42,203 nucleotides of DNA from Mailhella sp. (GTDB taxonomy: Bacteria > Desulfobacterota > Desulfovibrionia > Desulfovibrionales > Desulfovibrionaceae). The notes beneath the pieces are model-generated. The model saw only the letters and a list, made by a program, of their open reading frames with translations, did no database searches and had not been told where the DNA came from. The DNA lies in NCBI GenBank assembly GCA_017408905.1, contig JAFQTU010000064.1, forward strand, positions 1 through 42,203, in the 5' to 3' direction. Numbering within the stretch: position 1 is the stretch's first letter; every line of letters starts with the position of its first letter. Of the stretch, positions 15,391-25,180 are shown in pieces. The translations under genes were made by a program, and so were the position numbers.

Positions 15391-17589
15391 ATGCTGCCAA
15401 ACAGTTCCTCCTCATCGTCCCGCCCAGCGGGGCGGCCGCGCGTCAACAGACGCATCAACGCAGTTCAGCCCTCTGCCCCTTCGGGTAAAGGGCTGTTCTC
15501 GCGCCTGCAATCCGTGAGGAATTTCTGGAACTGGCTCCTTGCCCAGCGCTTCCACTACGCCGCCGTCTTCTTCGTGCTGTTCTGGTGCGTGCTCGTGGCG
15601 CGCGCCTTTCAGGTGCAGGTGCTGGACGGGCCGCGCTACAAGGCCATGGCAAAATCCCAGCAGTCCATGCTGGAAGTGGTGTACGGCCAGCGCGGCAGCA
15701 TACTCGACCGGCACGGCCGTGTGCTCGCCCGCAGTGTGCCCTGCTTCTCCGTCTCCTGCGACCCGCGCAAAGTGGAGAACATCGACGACGCGGCCGCCCG
15801 CCTCGCCCCCATCCTGAAGAAATCCAAGTCCGACATGCTGGCCCTCCTGCGCAGGAACAGCCCCTTCGTATGGCTCTCCCGCAAGGTGGACGACGCCACG
15901 GCCGCCGCCATCGAGAAAGAAAACATCAAGGGCGTCTCCCTCAAGCAGGAATACCAGCGCGTCTATCCCTACCGCCACCTAGCCGGGCAGCTCCTCGGCT
16001 TCGTGGACCCGGACAGCAACGGCCTCGAGGGCGTGGAACGCGCCTTCAACGAGCGCCTGCAGGGCTCCGTGGCCAAGGGCCGCGTAGCGCGCGACGCCGC
16101 CCTGCGCGTGCTCAACGAGGAAGAGGACATGCACGAGGAATCGCAGGGCGAAGACCTCACCCTGACCATCGACGTGCAGGTGCAGTTCATCGCGGAAGAC
16201 GTCATCAGCGAGGCCGTGGAAAGCTCCGGGGCGCGCTGGGGCGGCGTGCTGGTCTCCGACGTGGAGAACGGCGAGATACTCGCGTGGGCGCAGTACCCCT
16301 TCTTCAACCCCAACAGCTACCGCTCTTCCCGCCCGTCCATCTACCGCAACCGCCTTTCCGGCGACAGCCTCGAGCCCGGCTCCACCTTCAAGCCGCTCAT
16401 CATGGCGGCCGCCCTCGAAGAAAAGCTGGTCACGCCGAACCGCAAGATCTACTGCGAAAAAGGCACGTGGCGCACCCGCTACGTCACCATCCGCGACGAT
16501 ACCCACTCCTTCGAGAACCTCACCTGCACCGAGATCATCGCCCATTCCAGCAATATCGGCACGGCTAAGATCGGCCTTGAAATGGGCGCGGAAAAGATGC
16601 ATTCCTACCTCACGCGCCTTGGCTTCGGCCAGCGCATAGGCATAGGCATACACGAGAGCCGGGGCATACTGCGCCGCCCGCGTTCGTGGAGCGAGGTGGA
16701 CCTCATGTCCACGTCCTTCGGGCAGAGCGTGTCCGTCACCGGCCTTCAGATGCTGCAGGCCTACACCATCCTTGCCGACGGCGGCGAATACCGCCCCCTG
16801 CGCCTCGTGCTCGACGGGGCGGGCCAGCATTCCGCCAGCAGCGCAGGCCAGCGCATTTTCAGCGAAGCGTCCTGCCGGGCCGTACTCCGCATGATGGAAG
16901 AGACCGTGGACGGCGGCGGCACGGGTTCCCGCGCCCGCATCCCGGGCCTCAGGGTAGCAGGCAAGACGGGCACGGCCCAGAAGGCCGACCCTTCGGGCAG
17001 GGGCTACAGCCGCAAGCGCCTCGCCTCCTTCGGCGGCATGGTTCCGGCGGACAAGCCCCGCTACGTGATCTACGTGATGCTGGACGAACCCACCACCACG
17101 GGCTACGGCGGCGCCATTGCCGCCCCGGTGTTCCAGAAGGTGGCCACGCGCACGCTGGCCTTCAGCGGCGACCTGCCCGCCAACACCGCCGACATCAAGG
17201 AAAAGCCGAAGAAGGAAAAGCCCCGCAGGCTCACTCCGGCCCAGCTCGCCCAGAAGAAAAAGGACGAGATATACCTTGCCAACCTTGCCAAATACCGCGC
17301 CGCCCAGCAGTCCAAGAAGGAAGCCGAGGAAAAGGCGCGGCAGAAGAAGGAAGGCAGGCCCGACTACAGCGCCCGGGACGTGATGCCCGACCTTGTGGGC
17401 CTTTCCCTGCGCCGCACCACGGAAATCTGCGTGAAGCGCGGCCTCATGCCCAATATCGAGGGCGCGGGGGCTTTCGTCCTGCGGCAGAGCCCCGCCCCCG
17501 GCACGAAACTTTCCGAACACAGCCAGTGCACTGTCTGGCTCACCGATATCCCTCCCCTCCCCGAAACCGAAGAACGCACCAAGGAGTAG
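15391..17589 (+). CDS. ftsI: Division-specific penicillin-binding protein FtsI with C-terminal PASTA domain
   Basis: Class B penicillin-binding protein, the transpeptidase that crosslinks septal peptidoglycan together with FtsW. The 732-residue chain has a Ser/Pro-rich cytoplasmic tail, one membrane helix near residues 52-70, the pedestal region with RGSILDRHG, and a transpeptidase domain with STFK (catalytic Ser331, Lys334), SSN (386-388) and KTG (525-527). After the catalytic domain comes a highly charged Lys/Glu-rich linker (about 605-660) and a PASTA domain (DVMPDLVGLSL to the end). Proteobacterial FtsI of the E. coli type lacks PASTA, which explains the greater length here. It begins 3 bases after ftsL and ends 3 bases before murE. 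Confidence 0.95.
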   Translation: MLPNSSSSSSRPAGRPRVNRRINAVQPSAPSGKGLFSRLQSVRNFWNWLLAQRFHYAAVFFVLFWCVLVARAFQVQVLDGPRYKAMAKSQQSMLEVVYGQRGSILDRHGRVLARSVPCFSVSCDPRKVENIDDAAARLAPILKKSKSDMLALLRRNSPFVWLSRKVDDATAAAIEKENIKGVSLKQEYQRVYPYRHLAGQLLGFVDPDSNGLEGVERAFNERLQGSVAKGRVARDAALRVLNEEEDMHEESQGEDLTLTIDVQVQFIAEDVISEAVESSGARWGGVLVSDVENGEILAWAQYPFFNPNSYRSSRPSIYRNRLSGDSLEPGSTFKPLIMAAALEEKLVTPNRKIYCEKGTWRTRYVTIRDDTHSFENLTCTEIIAHSSNIGTAKIGLEMGAEKMHSYLTRLGFGQRIGIGIHESRGILRRPRSWSEVDLMSTSFGQSVSVTGLQMLQAYTILADGGEYRPLRLVLDGAGQHSASSAGQRIFSEASCRAVLRMMEETVDGGGTGSRARIPGLRVAGKTGTAQKADPSGRGYSRKRLASFGGMVPADKPRYVIYVMLDEPTTTGYGGAIAAPVFQKVATRTLAFSGDLPANTADIKEKPKKEKPRRLTPAQLAQKKKDEIYLANLAKYRAAQQSKKEAEEKARQKKEGRPDYSARDVMPDLVGLSLRRTTEICVKRGLMPNIEGAGAFVLRQSPAPGTKLSEHSQCTVWLTDIPPLPETEERTKE

Positions 17590-17592
17590 TCC

Positions 17593-19104
17593 ATGCGCAT
17601 CAGCGTCTCCCAGCTCTGTGACGAGCTCCGCAAAAAGACCCGCGAACTCCAGACCGATTCCCGCAAGGTATCGGAAGGCGACGTTTTCGCCGCCATGCCC
17701 CCCGCCGTGGTGGGTGAACCCGACAGGAGCGCGGCCCACATCGCCATGGCGCTGGAAAAGGGTGCATGGTGCGTGGCCGCCCCGGCCTCCGTGGTGCTGG
17801 CGATGGGCATAGACGCCAAGAGGGACGAGCGCCTCTGGCTTCTGGAAGACGATATGCGCGCCCTGCTCGGCGTGCTGGCCGCCGCCCGCTTCGGCACGGA
17901 GGATATCGATATCCCCGTGGTGGCCGTTACCGGCACCAACGGCAAGACCACCTGCGCCTACCTGCTCGAACATCTCTACCGCTCCAAGGGACTGCCCGTG
18001 GGCGTTCTCGGCACTATCAGCTACCGCTGGCCGGGCCACGACGTTCCCGCCCCGCTCACCACGCCGGACTGCCTTACCCTGCACCGCTCCCTTGCCGCCA
18101 TGCACGAGGCCGGAGCGAAGGCCGCCATCATGGAAGCCTCGTCCCACGCTATCGACCAGCGCCGCGTGGCAGGGCTGAACTTCGCGGCCGTGGCCTTCAC
18201 CAACCTCACGCAGGATCACCTCGACTACCACAAGACCATGGAAGGCTATTACGCCGCCAAGCGCGGCCTGTTCGCCGACCTGCCGCTGAAGAAAAAGGCA
18301 ATGGTCATCAATGCGGACGACGAGTACGGCCGCCGCATGCTCAAGGAATTCCCGCAGGCTCTTGGCGTGGGTATGCGCTGGCCCGTCATCGGCCGCCCCT
18401 TCCTGCTGGGAGAAGTGCTCCGGGCCGATACTTCCGGCCTTGAACTGCATTTCTACTGGCAGAAGAACCGCGAAGAGCGCATCGACTGGCACTTGCACAG
18501 CCCCCTCGTCGGCCTGCACAACGCCAGCAACCTGCTCACCGTGAGCGGCCTTGCCCTGAGCCTTGGCTTCGAACCGGCCGACCTTCAATGCTTCTCTTCC
18601 TTCATGGGCGTTCCGGGCCGCCTTGAGCGCATCCCCACCCCGGGCATGGACAAGGCATGGCTCCCCGGCGCTGGGGCAGGCGTGTTCGTGGACTACGCCC
18701 ACACGCCCGACGCCCTCATCCGCGTGCTCGAAGCCCTGCGCGCCGCCAAGTTCAATCGCCTCATCACCGTGTTCGGCTGCGGCGGCGACCGCGACCGTAC
18801 CAAACGCCCCCTGATGGGCGAAGCCGTGGCCTCCCGCTCCGACATCGCCATCGTAACGTCCGACAATCCCCGCACCGAAGACCCTGAAGCCATCCTCGAC
18901 GACGTGATGCCCGGCCTCGCCAAGGCGAAGGAAGCGCATCGTGAGGCCGACCGCCGCAAGGCCCTTGAGCTGGCCGTGAGCCTGCTCCGCCCCGGCGACG
19001 CCCTGCTCGTGGCTGGCAAGGGCCATGAAGACTACCAGATCATTGGGACGACCAAACACCATTTCAGTGATCAGGAGATACTCAAGGAGCTTCTCTCGTG
19101 CTGA
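17593..19104 (+). CDS. murE: UDP-MurNAc-tripeptide synthetase (meso-DAP-adding)
   Basis: Adds the third residue to UDP-MurNAc-Ala-Glu with ATP. The 503-residue protein has the Mur ligase ATP loop GTNGKTT (114-120) and the DNPR motif (424-427), which in known MurE enzymes recognises meso-diaminopimelate rather than lysine. Other expected motifs (EASSHAIDQ, NLTQDHLDYH with the carbamylated-Lys region, YAHTPDAL) are present. The stop codon overlaps the murF start region. Confidence 0.96.
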   Translation: MRISVSQLCDELRKKTRELQTDSRKVSEGDVFAAMPPAVVGEPDRSAAHIAMALEKGAWCVAAPASVVLAMGIDAKRDERLWLLEDDMRALLGVLAAARFGTEDIDIPVVAVTGTNGKTTCAYLLEHLYRSKGLPVGVLGTISYRWPGHDVPAPLTTPDCLTLHRSLAAMHEAGAKAAIMEASSHAIDQRRVAGLNFAAVAFTNLTQDHLDYHKTMEGYYAAKRGLFADLPLKKKAMVINADDEYGRRMLKEFPQALGVGMRWPVIGRPFLLGEVLRADTSGLELHFYWQKNREERIDWHLHSPLVGLHNASNLLTVSGLALSLGFEPADLQCFSSFMGVPGRLERIPTPGMDKAWLPGAGAGVFVDYAHTPDALIRVLEALRAAKFNRLITVFGCGGDRDRTKRPLMGEAVASRSDIAIVTSDNPRTEDPEAILDDVMPGLAKAKEAHREADRRKALELAVSLLRPGDALLVAGKGHEDYQIIGTTKHHFSDQEILKELLSC

Positions 19105-20507
19105 TGACGCTGGAACAGGCCGCCAAGGCCGCTGACGCCAAGATACTCCATGCCGCTGACCCCGCCGGGGTCTCGCTCTGCGGCGCGGCTTCCGACAATC
19201 GCAAAGTCCGACCCGGCCAGCTCTTCGCGGCCATCCCCGGCGAAAAGGCCGACGGCCACGATTTCGCCCGGGCCGCCGTGGAAGCCGGGGCCGCCGCCGT
19301 GCTCGCCCAGCGCGACCCCTTCGGCGGCGAACCCGTCGCCCCTGTGCTCCTTGCGGAGAACAGCGTGGCCGCCCTCGGCCGCATCGGCAACGCATGGCGC
19401 AGGGCCTTCACGGGCCGCGTGGCAGGCATCACCGGCACGGCAGGCAAGACCACGACCAAGGAACTGCTGGCCCATATCCTTTCCCAGAAGGGCAAGACCG
19501 CCCGCAACCTGCTGAACCTGAACACGCAGGTCGGCATGCCCGTCTCCATGATGGCCGCCGACGGCGACGAGGCCTTCTGGGTGATGGAAGCGGGCATCAG
19601 CAACCCGGGCGACATGGACGAGCTCGGCCCCGTGATGGAGCCGGACCTCGCCATCGTGCTCAACGTGGGCGCAGGCCACACGCAGGGCCTCGGCCAGAAG
19701 GGCACGGCGCATTACAAGGCCCGCCTGCTCCGCTACGTGCGGAAAGACGGCATCGCCCTTGTGAGCGCCGACTACGACGACCTTGTGCGCGAAGTGCGTT
19801 CCGTCTGCCCCACGGCCACGTTCTTCTCGGTCACGGGCCGCCCCGTGCCCTACCGCGCCAGCTATCTCGGCATCGATGAAAACGGCCGCGGCAACTACCG
19901 CCTGTGGCTCGACGGGGCCAGCCTTGACGTGAACTGCGCCCTTTCTGGCTCCTACGCCGCCGAAAACATCATCGCCGCCGCGTCCGCCGCGCATCTCTTC
20001 GGCCTTTCCCGCGAGGAGATAGCCGAAGGCATACGCACGGCCCCGCTCCCGGCCCAGCGCTTCAACCGCCGCGACCTGCCCGGCTGGATACTCATCGACG
20101 ACACCTACAACGCCAACCCTCTCTCCTCCGGCCGCATGATCGAGGCCGCCGCCGAACTGGCGCACGACCGCGTTTTCGCCTGCGTCATGGGCGAGATGCT
20201 GGAGCTGGGCGACGTGGCGGAAGAGGAGCACCGCGAACTGGGCCGTATGCTGGCCTCTTCGGGCTGCCATGCCGTGTTCTGGGCAGGCGGCCACGCCGAG
20301 GACGTGGAAGCAGGCCTGAAGGCCGAACATTTCAGCGGCTTCTTCGCCGCCATGAAGACCCCCGACGACTTTGCCGAAGCCCTCGACCGCTGGGACGCTT
20401 CCCGCAAAACGGGCCGCCCGGGCCTTGTGCTCTTCAAGGGCTCGCGCGGCAACAGGCTGGAACGCTACGTCAATCTTTTCGCAGAACGGAGCACTCATGC
20501 TGTATAA
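19098..20507 (+). CDS. murF: UDP-MurNAc-tripeptide:D-Ala-D-Ala ligase
   Basis: Adds D-Ala-D-Ala to UDP-MurNAc-tripeptide, completing the cytoplasmic pentapeptide precursor. The 469-residue protein has the ATP loop GTAGKTTTK, the [13 protein letters not shown] segment and the IDDTYNANP motif of MurF. A GTG at 19098 is 8 bases past an AAGGAG site and overlaps the end of murE; the ATG at 19104 would leave a 14-base gap, so the GTG start is preferred. Its last 11 bases overlap mraY. The D-Ala-D-Ala it needs must come from a ddl gene elsewhere, as none is in this cluster. Confidence 0.96.
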   Translation: MLMTLEQAAKAADAKILHAADPAGVSLCGAASDNRKVRPGQLFAAIPGEKADGHDFARAAVEAGAAAVLAQRDPFGGEPVAPVLLAENSVAALGRIGNAWRRAFTGRVAGITGTAGKTTTKELLAHILSQKGKTARNLLNLNTQVGMPVSMMAADGDEAFWVMEAGISNPGDMDELGPVMEPDLAIVLNVGAGHTQGLGQKGTAHYKARLLRYVRKDGIALVSADYDDLVREVRSVCPTATFFSVTGRPVPYRASYLGIDENGRGNYRLWLDGASLDVNCALSGSYAAENIIAAASAAHLFGLSREEIAEGIRTAPLPAQRFNRRDLPGWILIDDTYNANPLSSGRMIEAAAELAHDRVFACVMGEMLELGDVAEEEHRELGRMLASSGCHAVFWAGGHAEDVEAGLKAEHFSGFFAAMKTPDDFAEALDRWDASRKTGRPGLVLFKGSRGNRLERYVNLFAERSTHAV

Positions 20508-21579
20508 TATCCTCGTGCCCTTCAGTCAGGACTTCACCCTGCTGAACGTGTTCCGCTACATCACGTTCCGCTCGGCGGGCGCGCTCATCTTCGCCCTGCT
20601 CTTCACCATCCTCACCGGCCCGTGGTTCCTGAAAAAGCTTGCCGAACTCAAACTCGGCCAGCCCATCCTCGAATACGTGCCCGAGCATATGTCCAAAGCC
20701 GGAACGCCCACCATGGGCGGTCTGCTCATCATGGCGGGAGCCCTGCTCTCCACCCTGCTCTGGGCCGACCTTGCCAACGTGTACGTGTGGCTCACCATGT
20801 TCGTGTTCGTGGGCTTCGGCGTGGTGGGCTTCGTGGACGACTACTCCAAGATCAGCCGCCACACCAATCAGGGGCTTACGCCGCGCGCCAAGATGCTGGG
20901 CCTGCTCATCGTCTCGGTCGTCGCCATCGGCCTGCTCCTGCTCCAGCCCGCCTATTCCAGCAAGCTCTCCGTCCCCTTCTTCAAGGGCTTCATGCCCGAC
21001 CTCGGCATCTTCTACCTCGTGTTCGCCGTGGTCGTGCTCCTTGCCACCTCCAACGCCGTGAACCTCACCGACGGGCTGGACGGCCTCGCCATCATGCCCG
21101 TGGTGCTCTGCGTCATGGTCTATGCCGTCTATATCTACGTGGCGGGCCATGCCTCCTTCGCCCAGTACCTTCAGGTGCAGGCCGTGCCCGGCGTGGGTGA
21201 AGTGACCGTGTTCTGCTGCGCCCTCATGGGGGCAGGCCTCGGCTTTTTGTGGTTCAACTGCTACCCCGCGCAGGTCTTCATGGGCGACGTAGGCGCGCTT
21301 TCCCTCGGCGGCGTGCTGGGCTTCCTTGCCGTGCTGTGCAAGCAGGAACTCATGCTCATCGTGGCAGGCGGCGTTTTCGTCATGGAAACGGTCTCCGTTA
21401 TCATGCAGGTGGGCTTCTTCAAGGCCACGCATGGCAAGCGCCTCTTCCGCATGACGCCGCTCCACCACCATTTCCAGAAGGGCGCGCATCCCCTGCCCGA
21501 GTCCAAGATCATCGTCCGCTTCTGGATAGTCTCCGTCCTGCTGGCCATCGCTTCCCTTTCCGTCCTCAAACTGCGCTGA
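20497..21579 (+). CDS. mraY: Phospho-MurNAc-pentapeptide translocase
   Basis: Transfers phospho-MurNAc-pentapeptide from UDP to undecaprenyl phosphate, making lipid I at the inner membrane. The 360-residue length equals that of the classical enzyme. About ten membrane helices are visible, together with the catalytic DDYSK loop, the [10 protein letters not shown] motif and the HHHF cluster near the C-terminus. The ATG at 20497 lies inside the end of murF, so translation is probably coupled. murD starts 10 bases after the stop. Confidence 0.97.
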   Translation: MLYNILVPFSQDFTLLNVFRYITFRSAGALIFALLFTILTGPWFLKKLAELKLGQPILEYVPEHMSKAGTPTMGGLLIMAGALLSTLLWADLANVYVWLTMFVFVGFGVVGFVDDYSKISRHTNQGLTPRAKMLGLLIVSVVAIGLLLLQPAYSSKLSVPFFKGFMPDLGIFYLVFAVVVLLATSNAVNLTDGLDGLAIMPVVLCVMVYAVYIYVAGHASFAQYLQVQAVPGVGEVTVFCCALMGAGLGFLWFNCYPAQVFMGDVGALSLGGVLGFLAVLCKQELMLIVAGGVFVMETVSVIMQVGFFKATHGKRLFRMTPLHHHFQKGAHPLPESKIIVRFWIVSVLLAIASLSVLKLR

Positions 21580-21589
21580 GGCCAATGCC

Positions 21590-22915
21590 ATGTCCTTCGA
21601 GCTTTCCCGCCGCAAGATAGCCGTCATCGGCGCCGGCCGCAGCGGCCGTGCCGCCCTCCGTCTCCTGCACGCCCTCGGTGCTGACGTGCGCCTTCTGGAA
21701 AAATCCCCCGAAAACCTGCCGGAAGACTTCGCCGCATGGCTCAGGGCTTCGGGCATCGCGGTCTTCGGCGGCGAGCACCAGCCGGAACACTTCGACGGCG
21801 TGGAGCTCGTCATCCCCAGCCCGGGCGCGGCCAAGGCCCATATCGAGCCTGTCCTGCCCCTGCGCGCCGACGGTTCGAAGGCCGAGATCATGGCAGAAAC
21901 GGAAATGGCGTGGCGTCTGCTGGAAGGCGAACCCGTCATCGGCATCACCGGCACCAGCGGCAAGACCACGACCACCAGCCTCTGCTCCGCCATGCTGGAA
22001 GCCCACGGCCTGAACGTGTTCACCGGCGGCAACATCGGCGTGCCGCTTTCGGAATACGTGCTTGCCCGGCTCGAAGGTGCGGCCAGGGCCGACGTGGTGG
22101 TGCTCGAACTCTCCAGCTTCCAGCTCCAGACCTGCTCCACCCTGCACCCCCGCGTGGGCATGATGCTGAACGTCTCCGAGAACCATCTCGACTTCCATAA
22201 GGACATGGCCGAATACACCGCCGCCAAGATGCAGCTCTTCGCCTGCCAGACGGAAGGCGACCTTGCCATTCTCGCCCCGGCCCTCGCACCCCTTGCAGAC
22301 GAGTTCGGCCTGAAGGCCCGCGTGGCGTTCATCGACCTTGAAGCCCGCCCCTTCCCGGATACCCGCCTCATCGGCGCGCACAACCAGAACAATGCCGAAG
22401 CCGCCTTCATGGCCGCCTCGGTCTTCGGCGTGAGCCGCGAAGAGGCCGCCCGCGCCATGCGCGAGTTCAAGCCCATCGCACATCGCCTGGAACACGTGGC
22501 CGACGTGGACGGCGTGCAGTACGTGAACGATTCCAAATGCACCACTGTCGAGGCCCTGCGCGTGGCGCTCTCGGCCTTCGAACGCCCCGTCATCCTGCTG
22601 GCGGGCGGCAAGTTCAAGGGCGGCGATCTTGAGGGCATCAAGCCCCTGCTCGCCTCCCGCGTGAAGGCCGTGGCCCTTTACGGTGCGGCCCGTGAGCACT
22701 TCGAACCCGCGTGGAAGGACGCCGTTCCCGTAACGTGGGACGAAACGCTCGGCGACGCCCTTGCCCGCGCCCGCGCCCTTGCCGCTCCCGGGGACGCCGT
22801 GCTCCTCGCCCCGGCTACGGCCAGCTTCGACCAGTACAAGAACTACCTTGCGCGCGGCGAGCATTTCCGCTCCCTCGTGCTGGGCTTCGCCGCCCCTGAC
22901 AGGAAGGACGCATGA
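21590..22915 (+). CDS. murD: UDP-MurNAc-L-alanine:D-glutamate ligase
   Basis: Adds D-glutamate to UDP-MurNAc-L-Ala with ATP. The 441 residues fit MurD. An N-terminal Rossmann-like start (AVIGAGRSGRAAL) is followed by the ATP loop GTSGKTTTTS, the ELSSFQLQ and NVSENHLDFH motifs and the NDSKCTTVEA segment. It overlaps ftsW by 4 bases (ATGA). Confidence 0.96.
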   Translation: MSFELSRRKIAVIGAGRSGRAALRLLHALGADVRLLEKSPENLPEDFAAWLRASGIAVFGGEHQPEHFDGVELVIPSPGAAKAHIEPVLPLRADGSKAEIMAETEMAWRLLEGEPVIGITGTSGKTTTTSLCSAMLEAHGLNVFTGGNIGVPLSEYVLARLEGAARADVVVLELSSFQLQTCSTLHPRVGMMLNVSENHLDFHKDMAEYTAAKMQLFACQTEGDLAILAPALAPLADEFGLKARVAFIDLEARPFPDTRLIGAHNQNNAEAAFMAASVFGVSREEAARAMREFKPIAHRLEHVADVDGVQYVNDSKCTTVEALRVALSAFERPVILLAGGKFKGGDLEGIKPLLASRVKAVALYGAAREHFEPAWKDAVPVTWDETLGDALARARALAAPGDAVLLAPATASFDQYKNYLARGEHFRSLVLGFAAPDRKDA

Positions 22916-24051
22916 ACATACGCCGCCCCAAGCCTGCGCCGCCCCCCGCGCCGGAAGCCGTGACGCCCCCCGGCCCTGTGGACTGGCGTCTGCTCACCCT
23001 GTTCATGATACTGCTCAGTGTGGGCCTTGTGGCCGTGCTCAGTGCCAGCGACCACCAGAGCCAGAAGCTCTACGGCGACGCATACCACTTCTTCCACCGC
23101 CAGCTTCAGGCTATGGCGCTGGGCGGCGTACTGGTGCTCTTCCTGTGCTGGGTCCCGCGTTCGTTCATCAACCGCCTGCACTACTGGGGCATAGGCATCA
23201 CGCTCGTGCTCCTTACGCTCACGCTGTTCTTCGGGCCTACCATCAACGGCGCCAAACGCTGGATCAACCTGCACTTCATGATGCTCCAGCCCATGGAATT
23301 CGCCCGCGTGGCGCTGGTGCTCTATCTGGGCTATTTCTTCAGCTCCAAGCAGAGCATGGTGAAGACCTTCACCCGCGGCCTCCTGCCGCCTACCGTGGTC
23401 ACCTGCTCCATCTGCGCCCTGCTCATGCTCCAGCCCGACCTCGGCGGAACTATCATCATGCTGGCCCTGCTCCTTTGCATGTGCCTGGCAGGCGGCACAA
23501 AGGGCTGGTACTTCGCCATCATGCTGGCCCTTGCGGCCGCTGGTGTGATCGTGCTCATCGTCGTCGAGCCCTACCGCTGGGCACGCCTCATCGCCTACCT
23601 CGAACCATTTGCCAACGCGCGGGGTTCGGGGTATCAGATCGTGCAGAGCCTTCTGGCGCTGGGCAGTGGCGGCATCTTTGGCGTGGGCCTTGGCGCAAGC
23701 GTGCAGAAAACGCGCTATCTGCCAGAACCGCATAACGATTTCATCATGTCGGTGGTAGGCGAGGAAACGGGCTTCGTTGGCGTTACGCTGGTCATCCTGC
23801 TCTTTGCGCTTTTCTTCTGGCGCTGTTACAAGGTGGCCCTCGGGCAGAAGAACCTGCGCGACAAGCTCACCGCCTACGGACTCACCGTCGTCATCGCTCT
23901 GAGCTTCACCCTCAGCATGGCCGTGGTGCTCGGGCTCGTTCCGCCCAAGGGCATCGCCATGCCCTTCATAAGCTACGGCGGCAGCAGCCTGCTGGCCAAC
24001 ATGATCTGCGCGGGGCTCCTGCTCCACTATTCTCGAACCGCAAGGGAGTGA
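22912..24051 (+). CDS. ftsW: SEDS-family lipid II polymerase
   Basis: Septal peptidoglycan glycosyltransferase of the SEDS family, working with FtsI. The 379-residue protein has about ten membrane helices after a Pro-rich cytoplasmic tail. The extracellular loop motif PEPHNDFIMSVVGEE, with the essential Asp, and the C-terminal ISYGGSSL motif are present. Start and stop overlap murD (ATGA) and nearly touch murG, giving a murD-ftsW-murG run. Confidence 0.96.
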   Translation: MNIRRPKPAPPPAPEAVTPPGPVDWRLLTLFMILLSVGLVAVLSASDHQSQKLYGDAYHFFHRQLQAMALGGVLVLFLCWVPRSFINRLHYWGIGITLVLLTLTLFFGPTINGAKRWINLHFMMLQPMEFARVALVLYLGYFFSSKQSMVKTFTRGLLPPTVVTCSICALLMLQPDLGGTIIMLALLLCMCLAGGTKGWYFAIMLALAAAGVIVLIVVEPYRWARLIAYLEPFANARGSGYQIVQSLLALGSGGIFGVGLGASVQKTRYLPEPHNDFIMSVVGEETGFVGVTLVILLFALFFWRCYKVALGQKNLRDKLTAYGLTVVIALSFTLSMAVVLGLVPPKGIAMPFISYGGSSLLANMICAGLLLHYSRTARE

Positions 24052-24053
24052 AC

Positions 24054-25166
24054 ATGGCACTTCGCATCATCCTTACCACTGGCGGCACCGGCGGCCATAT
24101 CTTCCCCGCCCTTGCCGTGGCAGAAGCCCTTCGCCGCAAACGCCCTGATGCGGAGATACTGTTCATCGGCGGCCTTTACGGCCCGGAAAAGGAACTGGCG
24201 GAAAAGGCGGGCGTGGCCTTCGTGGGCCTGCCGGTGCGCGGCTTCATCGGGCGCGGGCTCAAGGCGCTCTCGGCCCTTGCGGCCATGAGCACCGCCATAG
24301 GGCAGGCCATGAACGTGGTGCGCGAATTCCGCCCCCATGCCGTCATGGGCTTCGGCGGCTACGCGGCCTTTGCCTCGGTCTTCGCGGCATGGCTCCTGCG
24401 CTGCCCCTGCGCCCTGCACGAACAGAACGCCATTGCCGGGCAGGCCAACCGCATACTCGGCAAACTGGTGCGCCGCATCTGCCTTTCGTGGCCCCAGCCC
24501 CCGCAGAACGCCAGCTTCCCCGAAGAGCGCTGTGTGTTCACGGGCAATCCCATTCGCGGCGGCATTGCCGCCCTCGGGCAGAGCAAGCCCCTGCGGGAGG
24601 GTGCGCCTTCCCTGCTCGTCATGGGCGGTTCTCTCGGGGCGCGGGCCATCAACGAGCTCGTGGTGGGGATGCTCCCCGAACTGAAGGCCGCAGGCATCTC
24701 CCTCGTGCATCAGACGGGCAAGGGCGAATTTGAAAGCGTGCGCGCCGCCTACCTTGCCGCCGGATGCTCCGAAGCGGAAGCCGACGCTATGGTGCGCCCC
24801 TTCATCCACGATATGGCCGCCGCCTACCAGGACTGCGACCTTGCGCTGTGCCGCGCCGGGGCTACTTCCATGGCCGAACTTGCGGCCACAGGCACTCCTG
24901 CCGTGTTCCTGCCCTTCCCGCAGGCCGCGCATGACCATCAGACCGAGAACGCCCGCGCCATGCAGGAGGCCGGGGGCGGCATACTCCTTCCGCAGAAGGA
25001 AGCGCAGGCTATGGCCCGTGAAGGCCGCCTCGCCCCCATGCTCATCGGGCTTCTGAACGACAGGGAACGCCTTGCCGCCATGCGGAAGGGGGCGCTTTCC
25101 CTTGCCCGGCCCGAAGCCGCGGACACCGTGGCCGAAGAACTGATACGGCTCGCCAACAGCAACTGA
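24054..25166 (+). CDS. murG: UDP-GlcNAc:lipid I GlcNAc transferase
   Basis: GT28-type glycosyltransferase that adds GlcNAc to lipid I to make lipid II on the inner face of the membrane. The 370-residue protein has the N-terminal [18 protein letters not shown] loop, [12 protein letters not shown], the [10 protein letters not shown] donor-site loop and [11 protein letters not shown]. An AAGGGAG site lies 5 bases before the ATG at 24054. A GTG at 24048 is in frame but sits on that ribosome site, so I rejected it. Confidence 0.96.
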   Translation: MALRIILTTGGTGGHIFPALAVAEALRRKRPDAEILFIGGLYGPEKELAEKAGVAFVGLPVRGFIGRGLKALSALAAMSTAIGQAMNVVREFRPHAVMGFGGYAAFASVFAAWLLRCPCALHEQNAIAGQANRILGKLVRRICLSWPQPPQNASFPEERCVFTGNPIRGGIAALGQSKPLREGAPSLLVMGGSLGARAINELVVGMLPELKAAGISLVHQTGKGEFESVRAAYLAAGCSEAEADAMVRPFIHDMAAAYQDCDLALCRAGATSMAELAATGTPAVFLPFPQAAHDHQTENARAMQEAGGGILLPQKEAQAMAREGRLAPMLIGLLNDRERLAAMRKGALSLARPEAADTVAEELIRLANSN

Positions 25167-25180
25167 CAACGGGAAATACC

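Noticed and set aside
15979-19395. A 1138-codon open frame on the minus strand opposite ftsI-murE
   Set aside because: It mirrors the codon bias of the real genes; its product is Gly/His/Ala/Arg-rich with no known domain and no ribosome site. The plus-strand genes have full family motifs. The same holds for other long antisense frames, for example 36785-39223, 31775-33724, 20470-22641 and 3469-5352.
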